From positions 64,607,492 to 64,671,491 of the forward strand of contig NC_057867.1 in the NCBI RefSeq assembly GCF_019393635.1: 64,000 nt of DNA. Reading direction: 5' to 3'. The notes under the pieces are model-generated. The model was not told where the DNA came from, searched no databases, and was given only the letters and a program-made list of their open reading frames with translations. Of this stretch, positions 49,705 through 61,740 are shown one piece after another (the first letter of the stretch is position 1; the number at the start of each line of letters is the position of its first letter). Both the position numbers and the translations under genes were made by a program. Source of the DNA: Dromiciops gliroides. Taxonomy: Eukaryota; Chordata; Mammalia; Microbiotheria; Microbiotheriidae.

Positions 49705-49840
49705 GGGGTGAGGACGGACCTGGCTCTGAATCCCATCTCTGTCACTTGTTCCCTCTGTGACCTGGGCCCTATCACTTTCCCTGTCTGGGATGTAGGTTCC
49801 TCATGTGGAAGATTAAGTGATTGGACTTCGATGGGGGTTC
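49705..49840 (+). repeat. MIR remnant
   Basis: GGCTCTGAATCCCATCTCTG followed by a worn MIR 3' part; it underlies part of the 177-codon frame at 49501-50034, which is therefore not a gene. Confidence 0.5.
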
Positions 49841-50184
49841 TTCACCCTGTTTGTGTGCCGGACCCCTGTGGCAGTCAGCTGAAGTCTGTGGTCGGGTTCC
49901 TGAATGCCAAGAAGAAAATCCATAGGATCGGTCATAAAGGGAATCATTTGGTTGAAAAATTTCAAAAGCCAGTAGCATCCCCGCTAAGCGAAGAAGCCCA
50001 GGATCAGAGTATCTCCAAGGTCCCTTCATCTTGAAATCTCTGAGCCTTTGAAAGCAAACGGCCTTTTGGCTAAACTTGTGTTTTCTGAAGTAGATTGTTT
50101 GGGGAAAGGGAGTAAGGTGATCTGTCGAATGCTTTGGCAGGCAGGAGAGATCTGGGTTGCAATGCCAACACTGTCATGGGCCAG

Positions 50185-50185
<1 letters not shown>

Positions 50186-50241
<56 letters not shown>

Positions 50242-50246
50242 CACGC
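50186..50246 (+). repeat. (TG)n-(CG)n alternating tract, Z-DNA prone
   Basis: About 61 bases of uninterrupted alternating pyrimidine-purine: TG repeats, then GCGCGCGCGTGCACGC. Inside NSDHL intron 1 and an old MIR. Confidence 0.92.
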
Positions 50247-51396
50247 CCTGCACCAAATCACTCCGACCTTCCACACCTCACTCTCCTCGGCTAGTCTGGC
50301 TTCATTTCTGGTTAATGAACTCCTCTGCTGTTCTAATGTAAACCCTGAGTTTCTCAAAGATGTCTTTATTTTACTATCCCCTTGGAACCGTCTATACAGT
50401 GTCCCCCATTTTAACTTCTGAGAAACAAGCTCCCCCGGGAGCCATGTTGAAAATATTCCATTTTGCTGATTTCTGTATAAAAAAAAAAATGGCATGTTTT
50501 CGCATTGGCTCAAGCTGACGCACGTGAGAATAGGGACCGGCTCAAGCCGCCCGTTTCTTAGGTAACAGTGGAGGGAGGCAGCTTTGCAAAAAAAAAAAAA
50601 AAAAAAAGCAGCAACCGCTGCCTCGTTATTTGCATCATTAATACTAATTGGGGAAGTTTTTCTGTTCCGTGTTCTGCATTTGAATTTGGAGAGAAAGGCC
50701 TTCATTTTGTTTTTCCCAGGACTCCTGCTTTAAGCAGCCCCTCAAAGAAGTGTACCAACTATGCCAATTAGTCTGTGCACAGAAAAAAGCTGCTCTCCTC
50801 ACTCTCTCTCACTCGCTCTCTCTGTCTCCCCTTGCCTCTTCCCAGCTGCATCAGCCCTTGAGAGGCCTTTCAGAGGAGCTGAGTGTGCGGGGCCACTGGA
50901 CGTGGGCTTTTCAAAGAACTGAGTGGTGAGGGGAGTGACTGTCTGGGACATTCTTTACATCTTGGGCAGACACTGCTTCCCCACTCCAAGGCGCAAGGGA
51001 GGGGCTCGGGAAACTCTTCCCACCCTGTGGAGGAAAATACTCCTGATGGATTGGGATTTTTTTTTTCTTCTCTCACAAAAGGCTTTTGCTGTCTGTGTTT
51101 TGCACAGGGTAGATGAGAGGAATTCTCCCGAAATGAAAAAGAAAAGTCTTTTATTTGCGGGGGAGGCTCAGTCACATCATTTGAGGTACATCTTGACCAG
51201 TAAATGTGCTGGGTTGCTTGCTGCTTTCAGGCTGGTGGCCTGCTTCTGTGGGCAGAAAGACTAGTATCCATGAACCTTGGGTATCCAGGTCTCAGTTTCC
51301 CAGGTAGACCTGTAGTAAGAGGAGAGTACAGGATCCCCTCCTGTCCTCTCCTTTTAAATCCTCCCCAATGACACAGAACCATAGCAAAAAAAAATT

Positions 51397-51500
51397 CATA
51401 CACACATATATGTGCATGTGTGTATATATACATATATATGCATGTATATACATACATACATACATACATACGTGTGTGTATATATATATATATATATAAA
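51397..51500 (+). repeat. (CA/TA/CATA)n compound microsatellite
   Basis: ACACATATATGTGCATGTG, CATACATACATACATACA, then TATATATATATATATA. Confidence 0.93.
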
Positions 51501-52774
51501 CAGAAGACAAAATGTGCTCCCCCCCCCTCTTAAAAAGTAGAGATGGCGGTCAGCAAATGGAATTGACAGGGAGGCATGAGCCCCCTTCCCAGTTCTCAAA
51601 CTAATGAAAACCTCCCTTGGCCTCCTCCCACTGCCTTGGCCAGAATGCTTTGTCCATTTTTTTCCACCTTCAAGGCTGCCGGTGATGTTCAGTTTGAGCC
51701 TGATATCAGCTTGCTACAGATTGGGTTGAGAAGGCGGTAGGGAGTTCGAGTGCAGATTTTTCCCAGCCTGGGAGTGTAGGGCCAAGAACTACCCAGCTTA
51801 GAGATAACATTCTTGAAGTTCGGAATCTTTTCCTGGCTCAGTGGGATTCAGTAACTTTCAAAGATACGCAGTAATGTTTGGCATTGGAAAAATAATACTT
51901 TGTTTTCTTATCCAATGATACTGGGTTTTGTTCATCAGAATGTCCAGGATGGAACTAGGAGTTCTCTGGTGGTGGCTACCTTTGTAACAAAGCTTAGGGT
52001 ACTTCTTGTTGCTCAGGGACCCCTCGACTCGCAACATCAGTAGCTGGCTGTCAAGGTTGAAAATATCGCTGCTGCATTCTATTTCCAACTTTCTGCCCAG
52101 AGTTGGGGGAGGAGCGGTTCCCAGGGAACTAGGATAGCCCTTTTCAGGGGCCTTAGGATATCCATTGGCAAAATGGGACAGCTGGTCTGTATGGGTCATT
52201 TGAGAGAAAGACCCAAATATGTCTATTTATGTTGTTTCCCCAACTTGCTTTTCTTTCTCCTGATTCATCACCAGAGGGTCAAATATTCAGCAGGACCCAA
52301 CAGCAGCCTCTGACTGCCCATGGTGGTCTTTGGTCAAGCTAACCCCATTCTGGTCCTCAGTTGACTGAGGCTGACTAGCCTCCCTTACAGAGCTTTGTGG
52401 TGAGCTTTGGGGAATCTATTTCCTTTTTCTCACAAATATTCCAAGTCCCTATTTATGGGGTATGATGACCGAAGGGGGGGTGAATAAATCTAATCTTTTC
52501 CTCTCAAATTATTTTTATTAAGAAAGTGATTGAAAATGTTCCCATCTTTAGCTTCAGTAGGCCAGTTTTTCTGTATTCAAAACTCTTGTGTTGCTAGTGT
52601 CCCCTCACCTTACTTCCCAGCACCCAATCTCCCTTAGTTTGGGTGTACCACAGCCAGTTTGTGGAGATGTAGAAGCCCCCACAAAATGGTATTTGAAGAA
52701 GACCCAGGTCTTCTACATAACATTCATGGCTAAAAAAACAAAAACAAAAAAAATATTCATGGCTGGACCCCAAG

Positions 52775-52985
52775 GTCACAGGGACTTAGATTTCAAGCTA
52801 GAAGAGACCTCAGAGGTCATTGGGTCCAAACTCCACCCCTGTTCATTTTTACAAATGAAGAAACTGAGGCCCAGGGAGATTAAATGATTTATCAGAGGTT
52901 GCACAGACAGTAAGTGGTAAGAGCCCACATTTGAACCCAGGCCTTCTGGCCCCAAATCCAGTGCTACTGAGTCCTTTAGGCCCAC
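52775..52985 (-). repeat. MIR/THER-type SINE
   Basis: GAGACCTCAGAGGTCATTGG, GAAACTGAGGCCCAGGGAG, TTGAACCCAGGCCTTCTGG. Confidence 0.65.
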
Positions 52986-53017
52986 TTTGAGACACATCAA
53001 ATAATTGCTAACCCTTT

Positions 53018-53260
53018 GGGGCAGCTAGGTGGTACAGTAGATTGTACTGGGCTTGGAATCAAGAAGACTCATGTTCATGAGTTCTAATTTGGCCTCAGAT
53101 ACTAGCTGTGTCACCCTGGGCAAGTCACTTAACCCTGTTTGCCTCACTTTCCTCCTTTGTAAAATGAGTTGGAGAAGGAAATGGCAAACCTACTCCAGCA
53201 TCTTTGCCTAGAAAACCCCAAATGAGTCACAAAGAGTCATGCAACCAAAAGGAATCAAAA
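53018..53260 (+). repeat. MAR1-type SINE with RTE-like 3' end
   Basis: Head as in the short SINEs, but after TTGCCTCACTTTCCTC it continues AAAATGAGTTGGAGAAGG, AGCATCTTTGCC and CACAAAGAGTCATGCAACC. This long form shares its 3' end with RTE LINEs (known for marsupial MAR SINEs). Confidence 0.85.
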
Positions 53261-53270
53261 ATAATGTCTG

Positions 53271-53405
53271 GGGCAGCTAAGTAGTGCAGTGGATAAAGCA
53301 CCGGCCCTGGATTCAGGAGGACCCGAGTTCAAATCCAGCCTCAGACACTTGACACTTACTAGCTGTGTGACCCTGGGCAAGTCACTAAACCCTCATTGCC
53401 TCACA
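53271..53405 (+). repeat. SINE, full length
   Basis: Inserted right at the end of the MAR1-type SINE; AATGTCTG on both sides. Confidence 0.92.
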
Positions 53406-53424
53406 AAAAACCCCCAAAACAACC

Positions 53425-53620
53425 AATGTCTGCATGTGTTATCTCATTTGATCCTTACACAACCTTGTGAGGTACCGTGACAGATACTTTTTACACATGA
53501 GAAAACTGAGGCAGACAGAGGTTAAGTTCCTTGCCCAGGATCACACAGCTAGTAAATGTCTGAGGCTAGATTTGAACTCGGGTCTTCCTGACTGAAGGTC
53601 CAGTCCCACCTAGCTGTCCT
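53425..53620 (-). repeat. THER1/MIR-type SINE
   Basis: GTTATCTCATTTGATCCTTA, GAAAACTGAGGCAGACAGAG, TTGCCCAGGATCACACAGCT. Confidence 0.7.
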
Positions 53621-56600
53621 GTGTGAATTGGTGCACACTGGTCTAAATGGAATAGACTTGGGTTTTGTGAATTTAAGAGACAGCATTACAAAGAAGACTG
53701 GAGATCCAGTGTTGGTCAGTGGATCTGATTGGGGCCTAGTAGTGGCAATTTCTATTTCTTATATAGGGAGTTTCTAACTCTAATAAAGAAGCCTGAGAGT
53801 TGGGCAGACCTGTTGCCTCTGATCTGTACTAGGGGTGTGACCAACCATGGACAAGCTAAGTCTCTGGTGCCAAGCTGTTCTCAAATTCTCTCAGTTACAT
53901 GGGGGTTGCCAGTTGGCAATTAGAAAGGGAGGTCCTTTACCAAATAAATCACAAATCTTGAGCCTAATAGCAGTAATGATGGTGATGGTGATAATCATAA
54001 TAATAATAAAGAATTAGCAGCTTGATTGAAATCTACTTGCCATAATCAAAATAGGGTGGACTTGCCTCCGTTTGCTCTTTTAATGAAGATGGCATCCTTG
54101 AATGTGAGCCTCAGCTGAAGGCCTTCTCTGCTTTGGGAGTATTGTGCTGGAGGTGTGTCTTTTTATATTTTAAAAAACATAGACGTGTATTATCCAGTGT
54201 CCTCCTCCTCTTGGATCTTCTTAAAACCTTACGTTCCCAAAGGCCACGTCAACAGGAGTTGGGGGATGGGAGATAAGGTCTGGCAGGTGTTGCCCAGCTG
54301 CCAAGGCTTTAAGGGGGCCTGGCAATGTGGTGTGTGTGTGTGTATGTATGCGCCAGATATATTGTGTCTCTGGGTTCTCGCCGTATGCTCTGGGTGTGTC
54401 TCTGGGGTTCCGAGGATCGCCAGGTTCTGAGGCTCCGCACCAGGTCGGCCACCAGGCAATGAAGTCTTTGGCCACAGCGACTCTCAGAGAGCTGCTAGGA
54501 AGCATGGGAGAGGTGCCTAGACCCTTGAAATACTAGAGCGAAGCATATGGTATTTAGAGATACAGCATGGTACAGTGACTAGAAGGCCAGCCTTGGAGGC
54601 AGGAAGCCCTTGGGTACATCCTGGTCACCATTACTCGAACTCAGGGCAGGTCACTTGTCTTCTCAGTGTTCTGGGCATCTCTTTAAGACCAGAGTTTGCA
54701 AGTGATCTGCCTGCCAGTCTACATCAGGGGAAGAAGTTTCCACAATGGAAAATACAATCATTTTATCAGACTGATAAAAATCACAGGTCTGGACCCCAAA
54801 CAAACGTAGGCTACAAATCTCACTACTGTCTCCATGTTTGAGTGGTGGAGGTTGTCGATAGAATTAGGTCCTATGTTGTTCTGACCCTGAAGCTTCTATC
54901 TATAAATGAGGAGATTACATCATGTGGGTGGAAGGCCACTGGTCTTTCCTAGCCCCAAGGCCAGCTGCAGTCTTTTGGACTCTGGGGAGGGGGGAAGCTG
55001 ATTCCAGGAAGTGGTTAAGACAGGTAGACTTACCTGTTCCATTTCAGGTGGGTCATTTAATTGGGAGATGTTGGCTCTTGGGGCTATCACTTAGCAGGGC
55101 TGGGACTGTCTGGGTTGTGTATCGATGCACTGGTTAAGTAATTGCTTGGTCAGTGCCTTCCCCCACCCCCCAGACCATAAGCAAGCTGGGGATACTAGGT
55201 GCACTTGGTAGGACATGTGGTTTCTTGGGCAAGTAAGCAGCAGTTCTTAGAGTAGCCAGCTCTATGGCCTTGATGCTCAGGCCAGATATTTGAGGTGGGG
55301 GTGGGGGTTGAGGAATAGTAATGCACCCTCAGTAGTACTTTGAACAACATGCTGACCTGACATTACACAATAGACCCACTTCTAAAATGTTTGTGTATAA
55401 AGCACATCTATTCACTCCCATTTTCCTATTGGCATCAATTAGAATTTCAGCCCTGTGCTCTCCCACACAGAGGGGATCTCACGGTTTGTGTCTGTTACAT
55501 TAAAGAACCCTAGCCTTGGCTAAAAGAAAAACATTCTTTCTTTGTTAACAGATGAAAAAGTCCCACGGTGGGCTTTTCCAAGTATCCACGATCTGTCTGT
55601 GCTGTTGGCTTTAAGAGCCACAACCAAGCTGGGACAGCCTAGTCTTTGTCCCAGGGTGGCAGATATTGAGATCAAATTTTGAGATCATTTCAGTACATAT
55701 AAATAACAGCTGGCAAAGAATAGTTAAAATAGGAAGCTGCCAGGTGGTAGACTAGGCTGATCTCCCTGGCCTTCCCTGCTCCCCAGTAGTGTCACCCTGC
55801 CATACCCCAACTGAGGGCTTTGTTTGCCCTGGGCATAGCATATAGTGCCTTGTGTGCAAAAAATTCCTAGTTATGGCTCTGGGAAGTCCATGTACCAATG
55901 CAGACTGTAGCAGAGCCATGCCTTCCCATCCTATGGGATTCTTGGCCCTGTCTTCCCATAAAGTGTCCTAGGAAGAGAATTTATTCAATGTGCTGAAAGT
56001 CTTCTTCTAGGTCTCTTCATATTTCATGGCAGCTGCTGCCAGTGCCATACTTAGGCTCTTGTTCTGCTAAGCCCTTATGCATGATGGGTAAAAACCACAA
56101 GTATTAAAGTTCTCTGGTAGAACTGTCACACTCTTGATTTTTGAGATACCAGCATGGTCTACTGCATATGTCTGTACATCATTATTTCATATTTTGAGGG
56201 TTTGTGATCATTATAAATGAAATTATCCAAAATAATATTAAAGCTATCATACAAGATTTTACTCTTCTATTTCAAATCAGTTTCTTAAGAATAAATAAGA
56301 TAGGAATAGGGACTGGCCCTTTTATGGATATAGGGAACTCCTAGGTGTGGAAACTCCCTCTACCAATGCAGGTTAGTATCTTCTCTGCAACTTAGAGCTG
56401 AAACTCAAACCCAAATAGATATGGGACCACAGAACCATACAGAAGGATCCCTGTAGGCCACAGTACTTGGTAAATTTGACTCCTTTGGCCCAGAGGGGTC
56501 AGAGGAGAAATCATTTGCCCATTTGTCACACAGCCAGAATTTGTTAGGGGCAGAACTCAAACGCTGATCTTCCTAGCACACAGTAGGCACTTGATAAATA

Positions 56601-56634
56601 ATTGTTGACTATCTGACTAACTCGCTGGCTCTAA

Positions 56635-56638
<4 letters not shown>

Positions 56639-56692
<54 letters not shown>
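56639..56692 (+). repeat. (CT)n microsatellite
   Basis: About 27 CT units. Confidence 0.95.
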
Positions 56693-56696
<4 letters not shown>

Positions 56697-56743
56697 ACAG
56701 GGCTGCCCTTAAAAGATCTATTCCTTTTGAAAGTATAGCTCTT

Positions 56744-56886
56744 GGGGCAGCTACGTGGTACAGTGGGTAGAGCAGGGGCCTTGGAGTCAGAAGGACCTGA
56801 GTTCAAATCCAGCCTCAGACACTTAATAGCAGTGTGATCCTGGGCAAGTCACTTAACCCCTATTGTGTTCCCCCACCCCCAAAAAA
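56744..56886 (+). repeat. SINE, older copy
   Basis: GGGGCAGCTACGTGGTACAG head; lacks the first ACTTACTAGCTG part; tail C-rich. Confidence 0.88.
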
Positions 56887-57107
56887 GTGTATCTCTGATG
56901 GCCACACTTCTTCATGGACCAAAGGAAGATTTTTACTATCTGGAAATGTTGAGAAGAGTCTGGTCTAGCCATGGAGTAACTAGAGGGGAGCCCCAAATTG
57001 GGAGAGGATGGTGTGTAACATCCAGTGTGTGCAGGGAGAGCAAGGGCGGAAAAGAAGGAGCCTGAACTTAGAGAACCCAGAGCTGGAAAGGGCTCCCTCA
57101 TTTTTGT

Positions 57108-57242
57108 TGTGGATCCTGGAGTCCTTTAGTCAGGGTAAGGACTAGTCTATGGACCCCTTTCTCAGATTCATGTTTTTAAATGCACAAAATAAAACACATA
57201 GAATTACAAAGGAAACCAATTATGTTGAAATGCAATTATCTA
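57108..57242 (-). repeat. Interspersed repeat, same family as 4797-4990
   Basis: ATAGAATTACAAAGGAAACC reverse-matches GGTTTCCTTTGTAATCCTAT at 4902-4921; CTATGGACCCC matches the same region. Possibly hAT. Confidence 0.4.
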
Positions 57243-57682
57243 AATCTTTTTTCCCACTTAATAGTATTTTATTTTTTCCCAATTACATGTAAAGAGATAG
57301 TTTTCGACATTCATTTTGGTAAGATTTGGGGTTCCATTTTTTTTCTCCCTCCCTTCCCTGCCCCCTCCCTAAGGCAGCAAGCAATCTGACATAGGTTCTA
57401 CATATACAATCATGTCAAACATATTTCCACATCTGTCATGTTGTGAAAGAAGAATCAGAACAAAAGGGAAAAACCAGGAGAAAGAAAAACACAAAACAAA
57501 ACAAAGTGAAAATATTATGCTTCAATCTGCATTCAGACTCCATAGTTCTTTTTCTGGATGTGGAGAGCATTTTCCATCATGAGTCTCTTGGCATTGTCTT
57601 GGGTCATTGTATTGCTGAAAAGAGCTGTCTGTCATACTTGATCGTTGCACAATGTTACTTGAAATCTTTTTTTTTTTTTTAA
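57243..57682 (-). mobile_element. L1 3' end
   Basis: Reverse of the 17000-18000 family: ATTACATGTAAAGAGATAGT, the C/T-rich block, TTTCCACATCTGTCATG, then sequence up to GTTGCACAATGTTACTTG. Confidence 0.75.
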
Positions 57683-57699
57683 AGAAACAAGTTCACAAA

Positions 57700-58120
57700 T
57701 TTGATAAAAAAAAAAACCCAGGCCCAGAGAGTGGAAGTGACTTACCTAAGGTCATTCGAGCAGTAAGGACCAGAGCTGGAATTTGAATATGGGTCCTTTC
57801 TACTCGAAGTCTGGTGCTTTTTCATGACATACACACCACCTAGCCTCCCGCAGGAGGCAGTCAGATGATGGAGCAAATATTTGTTTCTGATCTTGGCCAT
57901 TTCCTTAAATCTGCTAAGTTAGCATTTGTTCCTTTGACAGAAACAGCATAGCGTAGTAAGAAGAGAGCCATCCTAGAGCCAGGAAGACCTGGAATCAAGG
58001 CCTGTCTTTAACACCCCCTGGCCGTGTAACCCTGAGTAAGTCACCCTTCTCTCTCAGAGGTGCAAAGAAGGTGCTGGCCTGCATTGGCTGCTCTGGAGGG
58101 AGTTTCCTCAACATCAGTGA
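57700..58120. repeat. MIR/THER-type remnants
   Basis: 57715-57845 reads as reverse MIR (CAGGCCCAGAGAGTGG, TCTACTCGAAGTCTGGTGC). 57940-58060 reads as forward MIR (CAGGAAGACCTGGAATC, CCGTGTAACCCTGAGTAAGTC). Confidence 0.5.
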
Positions 58121-58234
58121 ACTCAAAGGTCAGACCCCAATCCTTTGACCCAAACTGGTCAAATACTTCTTGTTTACAAAGCCCTGTGCCAGGCCTAGAT
58201 GATCTGCACAAAAGGGAGGCCAGCCTCTTTCCCC

Positions 58235-58400
58235 TCTGAGAGCTTATCTGGCAGAGTCACATGGCTTTGGAGGCCAAGGGCCTGGCTTCAGATCCTGTCT
58301 CTGACACGGAACCTCTGTAACCTTGGGCATGTCCCCTGTAGAACAAGAGGGGTTAGGGGCTGGCACATGTGGCCCCTAAGGACTCTCCCAGCTCCAGATG
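58235..58400 (+). repeat. MIR remnant
   Basis: GGCCTGGCTTCAGATCCTGT and TGTAACCTTGGGCATGTCCC. Confidence 0.5.
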
Positions 58401-58798
58401 AGTGAGCTTGTCAGATTGCATAAGGAGTTGGGAGCATCAGGGTAGTAAAATGGTCAGGGGCCCCACCTTTCAGGCAGAAAGAATAGACATCCTGGCCTAG
58501 AGGCCTGCTTCTGATACATACTGACTGTGGGGCCCTGGCAACTTCTCTTAATGCTGGAAGTTAGGGGAAGGCAGGGTTGCCTGCATGCATATGTGGAGAG
58601 ATTTGCCTTGTCAGGAGTTCCCTTCTGATGAAATCCTGATTTAAATGAAGGGCGCTGTTTTGTTTATTGGGGGAGAGGGGGAAGCTGGGATGTTAGAGTT
58701 AGCTAGTCTAGCTATCAGTAAATGTTTGAGTCCTGAAGGTCAGTGACAAAGGACTTCTAAAACAGAAAAGGAAAAAAAAAACCAGAAAGGCCATTTCT

Positions 58799-59155
58799 TT
58801 TTTTTTTTAATTAATAAAGTATTTTTTCCCCATTACATGTAAAGATAGTTCTCAACTTTTGTTTATACAAGCTTTCCAATTTCAGATTTATCTCCCTCCC
58901 CCCTCCCCTAGACAGCAGGTAATCTGATATAGGCGATATATATACACACACACACACACACGTACATGTACATATATATACACACACATAATAACATTAA
59001 ACATATTTCTGCATTAGTCATGTTATAAGAGAAAAATCAGAACAATGACGAAAAACCTCAAAATAGAAAAACATCAGCACCAAAAACAAAAGAAATAGTA
59101 TGGTTCATTCAGCATCTATACTCCACAGTTCTTTTTTTTTTTTTTTTTTTCAGAA
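58799..59155 (-). mobile_element. L1 3' end, recent insertion
   Basis: Reverse of 19050-19400 through the 3'UTR. Flanked by a perfect AAGGCCATTTCT at 58787-58798 and 59156-59167. Strongly 5' truncated (about 355 bases) and ends at an oligo-T, which is its poly-A. Confidence 0.88.
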
Positions 59156-59584
59156 AAGGCCATTTCTGGCAGACTTGAATCAAACTAAGGTCAATTTTGT
59201 GCCTCTGTTTACCCAAGGTGACTGTCCTTCCTCCCAAAACTTTCCAGGGCACTTTTGGGGATCGTGATTCCTTTTTTTCCCCCTCCCAAATGTTAAGATT
59301 CCTAATTTTAGGCAGAAAGGGATAATTCGATTGAAGCCTTTGTTTTTTCTGAAATTTTTTTTTAGCTAATGACTGGACCTTGGAAGAGTTGAAGGAGAGA
59401 AGCTTGGAGCTTTCTTTCCCTTCTAGTCAAGACTTCCCTGTTGCTAGCACTTGGCAGGCCCCGCCCGCCGCCCCCCCCCCCCACTCCTCCTACAACCACT
59501 GTACATACAGATATCCCTTCATTTTGTGTGCTTCAAGGAGATTCCAGAGTTTTACTCAAAATTTGTAGATGGGTTCCAAAGTCA

Positions 59585-59765
59585 TAAGAATAGAGCTATA
59601 GAGCTGGAAGCGATGGCAGAGGTCATGTAGTAAAACCCCAATGAGGAAACTGAGGCCCAGAAAGTGGAAATGACTTGCCCAAAGTCACAAACGATAGATC
59701 TGTGGCAGAGCCAGGATTCTGTTCAGGTCCTCCCGCTCCCAAATCCATCATTGTCATCTCTATAG
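59585..59765 (-). repeat. MIR/THER-type remnant
   Basis: TAGAGCTGGAAGCGATGG, GAAACTGAGGCCCAGAAAGTG, TTGCCCAAAGTCACAAACG. Confidence 0.6.
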
Positions 59766-60463
59766 TGTGTCTCCTGAGCCAGTAGGGGGAAAGGGCTGCT
59801 CCTCTGACCAAGGCAGTGTATTTGACTTGAGAGAGACCTCCAGTGGACAGATGGGTTCCTTCTTTTTTGGTATGGGATGCCAAGACTGAATCATAGATTT
59901 TCCTGTACAGTGATCTGGGCTAGCATATCGAAACCACCTTGGCCATTGTGACTGGGTCATCTGTTCAGACCCATAGCATCCTCAAGTGAACTTCTGGCCA
60001 CTTTCAAAGGAGTCTTTTGATCAAGGGAGATCTTCCTGACCCTTGGCCAATGACTCTACTGTTGCCTTAGGGTGCTTGGCGGCCAAGCGTGGTTTCAGCG
60101 TTCCTCCTGGCTTACGCGTAGCCCTTGTGCTCCCTGTAAAAGAGATATCGTGTAGACGGCAGTCTTGTGGGTTGTGATTGTCTGGCAAGGTTCCTCATTT
60201 GGCATGAGATGGCGTGTTCTCACAGGTCCGGTTAGGGCTATGCGGTGTCTGTGAGGGCAGCCAGGACCATGTCTGTCTGTTTGTCTGTGTGTGTATGTCG
60301 GGGGTGGAGGGAATGCGCAGCATGCCGGCCACCCTCTCAGAGGACCTGAGAGATACCAGGCCCTCTCCCAAGGCCTGTCAGAGGAACCTCAAGGGAGCTG
60401 GTGCTTGAAGGCCTCGGGGTTGTCACCGTTTCAATGTCTGTCTCTACATCTGTCTGTCTTTAG

Positions 60464-60586
60464 GAAGAGTTGGTCATCAGACTGGACCCAATATTTGAAC
60501 AGAAAATGGAGAGCACAATTGGTGAGCATATGGTGCCCAAGCCTGAAGAAAAACAAGTGGCAGAAAACATTAGTGACCAGCAGCAG
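60464..60586 (+). CDS. NSDHL: NSDHL first coding exon (N-terminus, partial gene)
   Basis: NSDHL is the NAD(P)-dependent 3-beta-hydroxysteroid dehydrogenase that removes the C4 carboxyl group in post-squalene cholesterol synthesis, on ER membranes and lipid droplets (known). The acceptor GTCTGTCTTTAG ends at 60463 and the donor CAG|GTAAGG starts at 60587. The ATG at 60506 opens 27 codons starting MESTIGEHMVPK, comparable to human MEPAVSEPMRDQ (shared M-E, a branched residue at position 5, Glu7 and Met9). The rest of this N-terminus is variable in the family. It is upstream of the Rossmann GxxGxxG motif, which must lie beyond the right edge. The exon ends in phase 0. Its position, plus strand and divergent from CETN2 as in human Xq28, is the stronger part of the argument. 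Confidence 0.8.
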
Positions 60587-61539
60587 GTAAGGGGATGGGG
60601 GGTACCTCGGCAGGCCATTGACCCACACACCCTGGGATGGTAACGCAGTTAACCAGCTCCCGGGCACGTAGATGAAAAGACCACTCAGAGGAAACCATAC
60701 TGGTTCTGGAGATCAGATAACGACAGAGACCAACCTCTTCTTCCTCTTCTTGGCAGAGAGGTGGAGGTCTACTAGGGCAGACTGGTGTATACGTTGACAG
60801 GTGAGGTCACTGTAAGAGTCATTTTGAAAAGCCATGATGTTCTTGAAGTTTTGTATCCGCCTCCTTCCGAGACGATTTGTAATAGCTGATGAGTTAGAGC
60901 ACAGTGCCGAGGCAATTTCAGGGTTAAGCGAGAGTTCCGATTTTAAGAGCCTGTGAGGAGAGGTTGGCGCAAGCAGCCCAGCCCAGACAAAGATGGTTCG
61001 GGAAGATAACTGAAAACGAGCTTGGTGCCAGTTGATACTGTTCCGAGAGTCAATAAAAGAAGAAAGAGCCGTTGAGGAAATTACCGTTGCCTGAGTCTGA
61101 AGTCAAATGCTCAGGGTACTGATAAGAAGAATTGAGAGAAATGGGAAAAATGTAATAATGATCACATCTGGCAGACAGGAGAATTGACTGAGAGTCGGGG
61201 CCCGCCTGAGCAAGGCGGCATTCGGCCACATTGCCTTGGAACTAAAGGCTGCTGAGGCGCTAGAGGAAGGGGCCGTACGAGCTGCCTCCAGGAGAGGATA
61301 CAAATGATGACCCCACAAATACTGTTGGCTACCTAGTTGGGTTGGATTGGGTTGTGCTGGTGTCACTGAGCAGTGGATTCCATAAGCGTCTGACCCTTTT
61401 GGAGAGGCAGGTGTCATCCGTTCCTCGTGGCAGCCAAGTAGATAAGGTCAGCCTTGATATTGGTGGAAGCGGTGGGGAAGAGATAGCTAATATGTGCACA
61501 GGAGTCTTGGTTACCTTAATGAGAACTGCCATTTACATG

Positions 61540-61740
61540 AGCTTTGCAGGTTGGCAAAGCCCTTTCTGTACAGTGTCTCATTGGATCTTGGGAAGTGAGG
61601 AAATCGAGGCTCAGAGATGTAAAATGACTTGGCCAAGGGGACACAGCTGTGTGAGTGTCAGAGTCGAGATTCGACCCTGGGTCCTTGCTACTCCAAGTCC
61701 ATTGGTCTTTTTCACTATAGCCTCACTGCCTCTCAGATCC
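61540..61740 (-). repeat. MIR/THER-type remnant in NSDHL intron 2
   Basis: GCAAAGCCCTTTCTGTACAG, GAAATCGAGGCTCAGAGATG, ACACAGCTGTGTGAGTG. Confidence 0.55.

Larger units (their letters stand above)
42053..60463 (+). other. NSDHL: NSDHL intron 1 (18.4 kb)
   Basis: Inferred from the exon 1 donor and exon 2 acceptor. It contains old MIR and L2/L3 pieces, two L1 3' ends (57240-57680, 58797-59155), only three young-type SINEs near 53-57 kb, and microsatellites. I found no coding exon in it. The open frames listed by eye are chance or repeat-derived. Confidence 0.7.

Noticed and set aside
49501-50034. 177-codon plus-strand frame in NSDHL intron 1
   Set aside because: Overlaps a MIR remnant and shows no domain or conserved splice sites.
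50070-50705. 211-codon minus-strand frame
   Set aside because: Runs through the (TG)n tract and an oligo-A; no domain, no splice logic, opposite to NSDHL.
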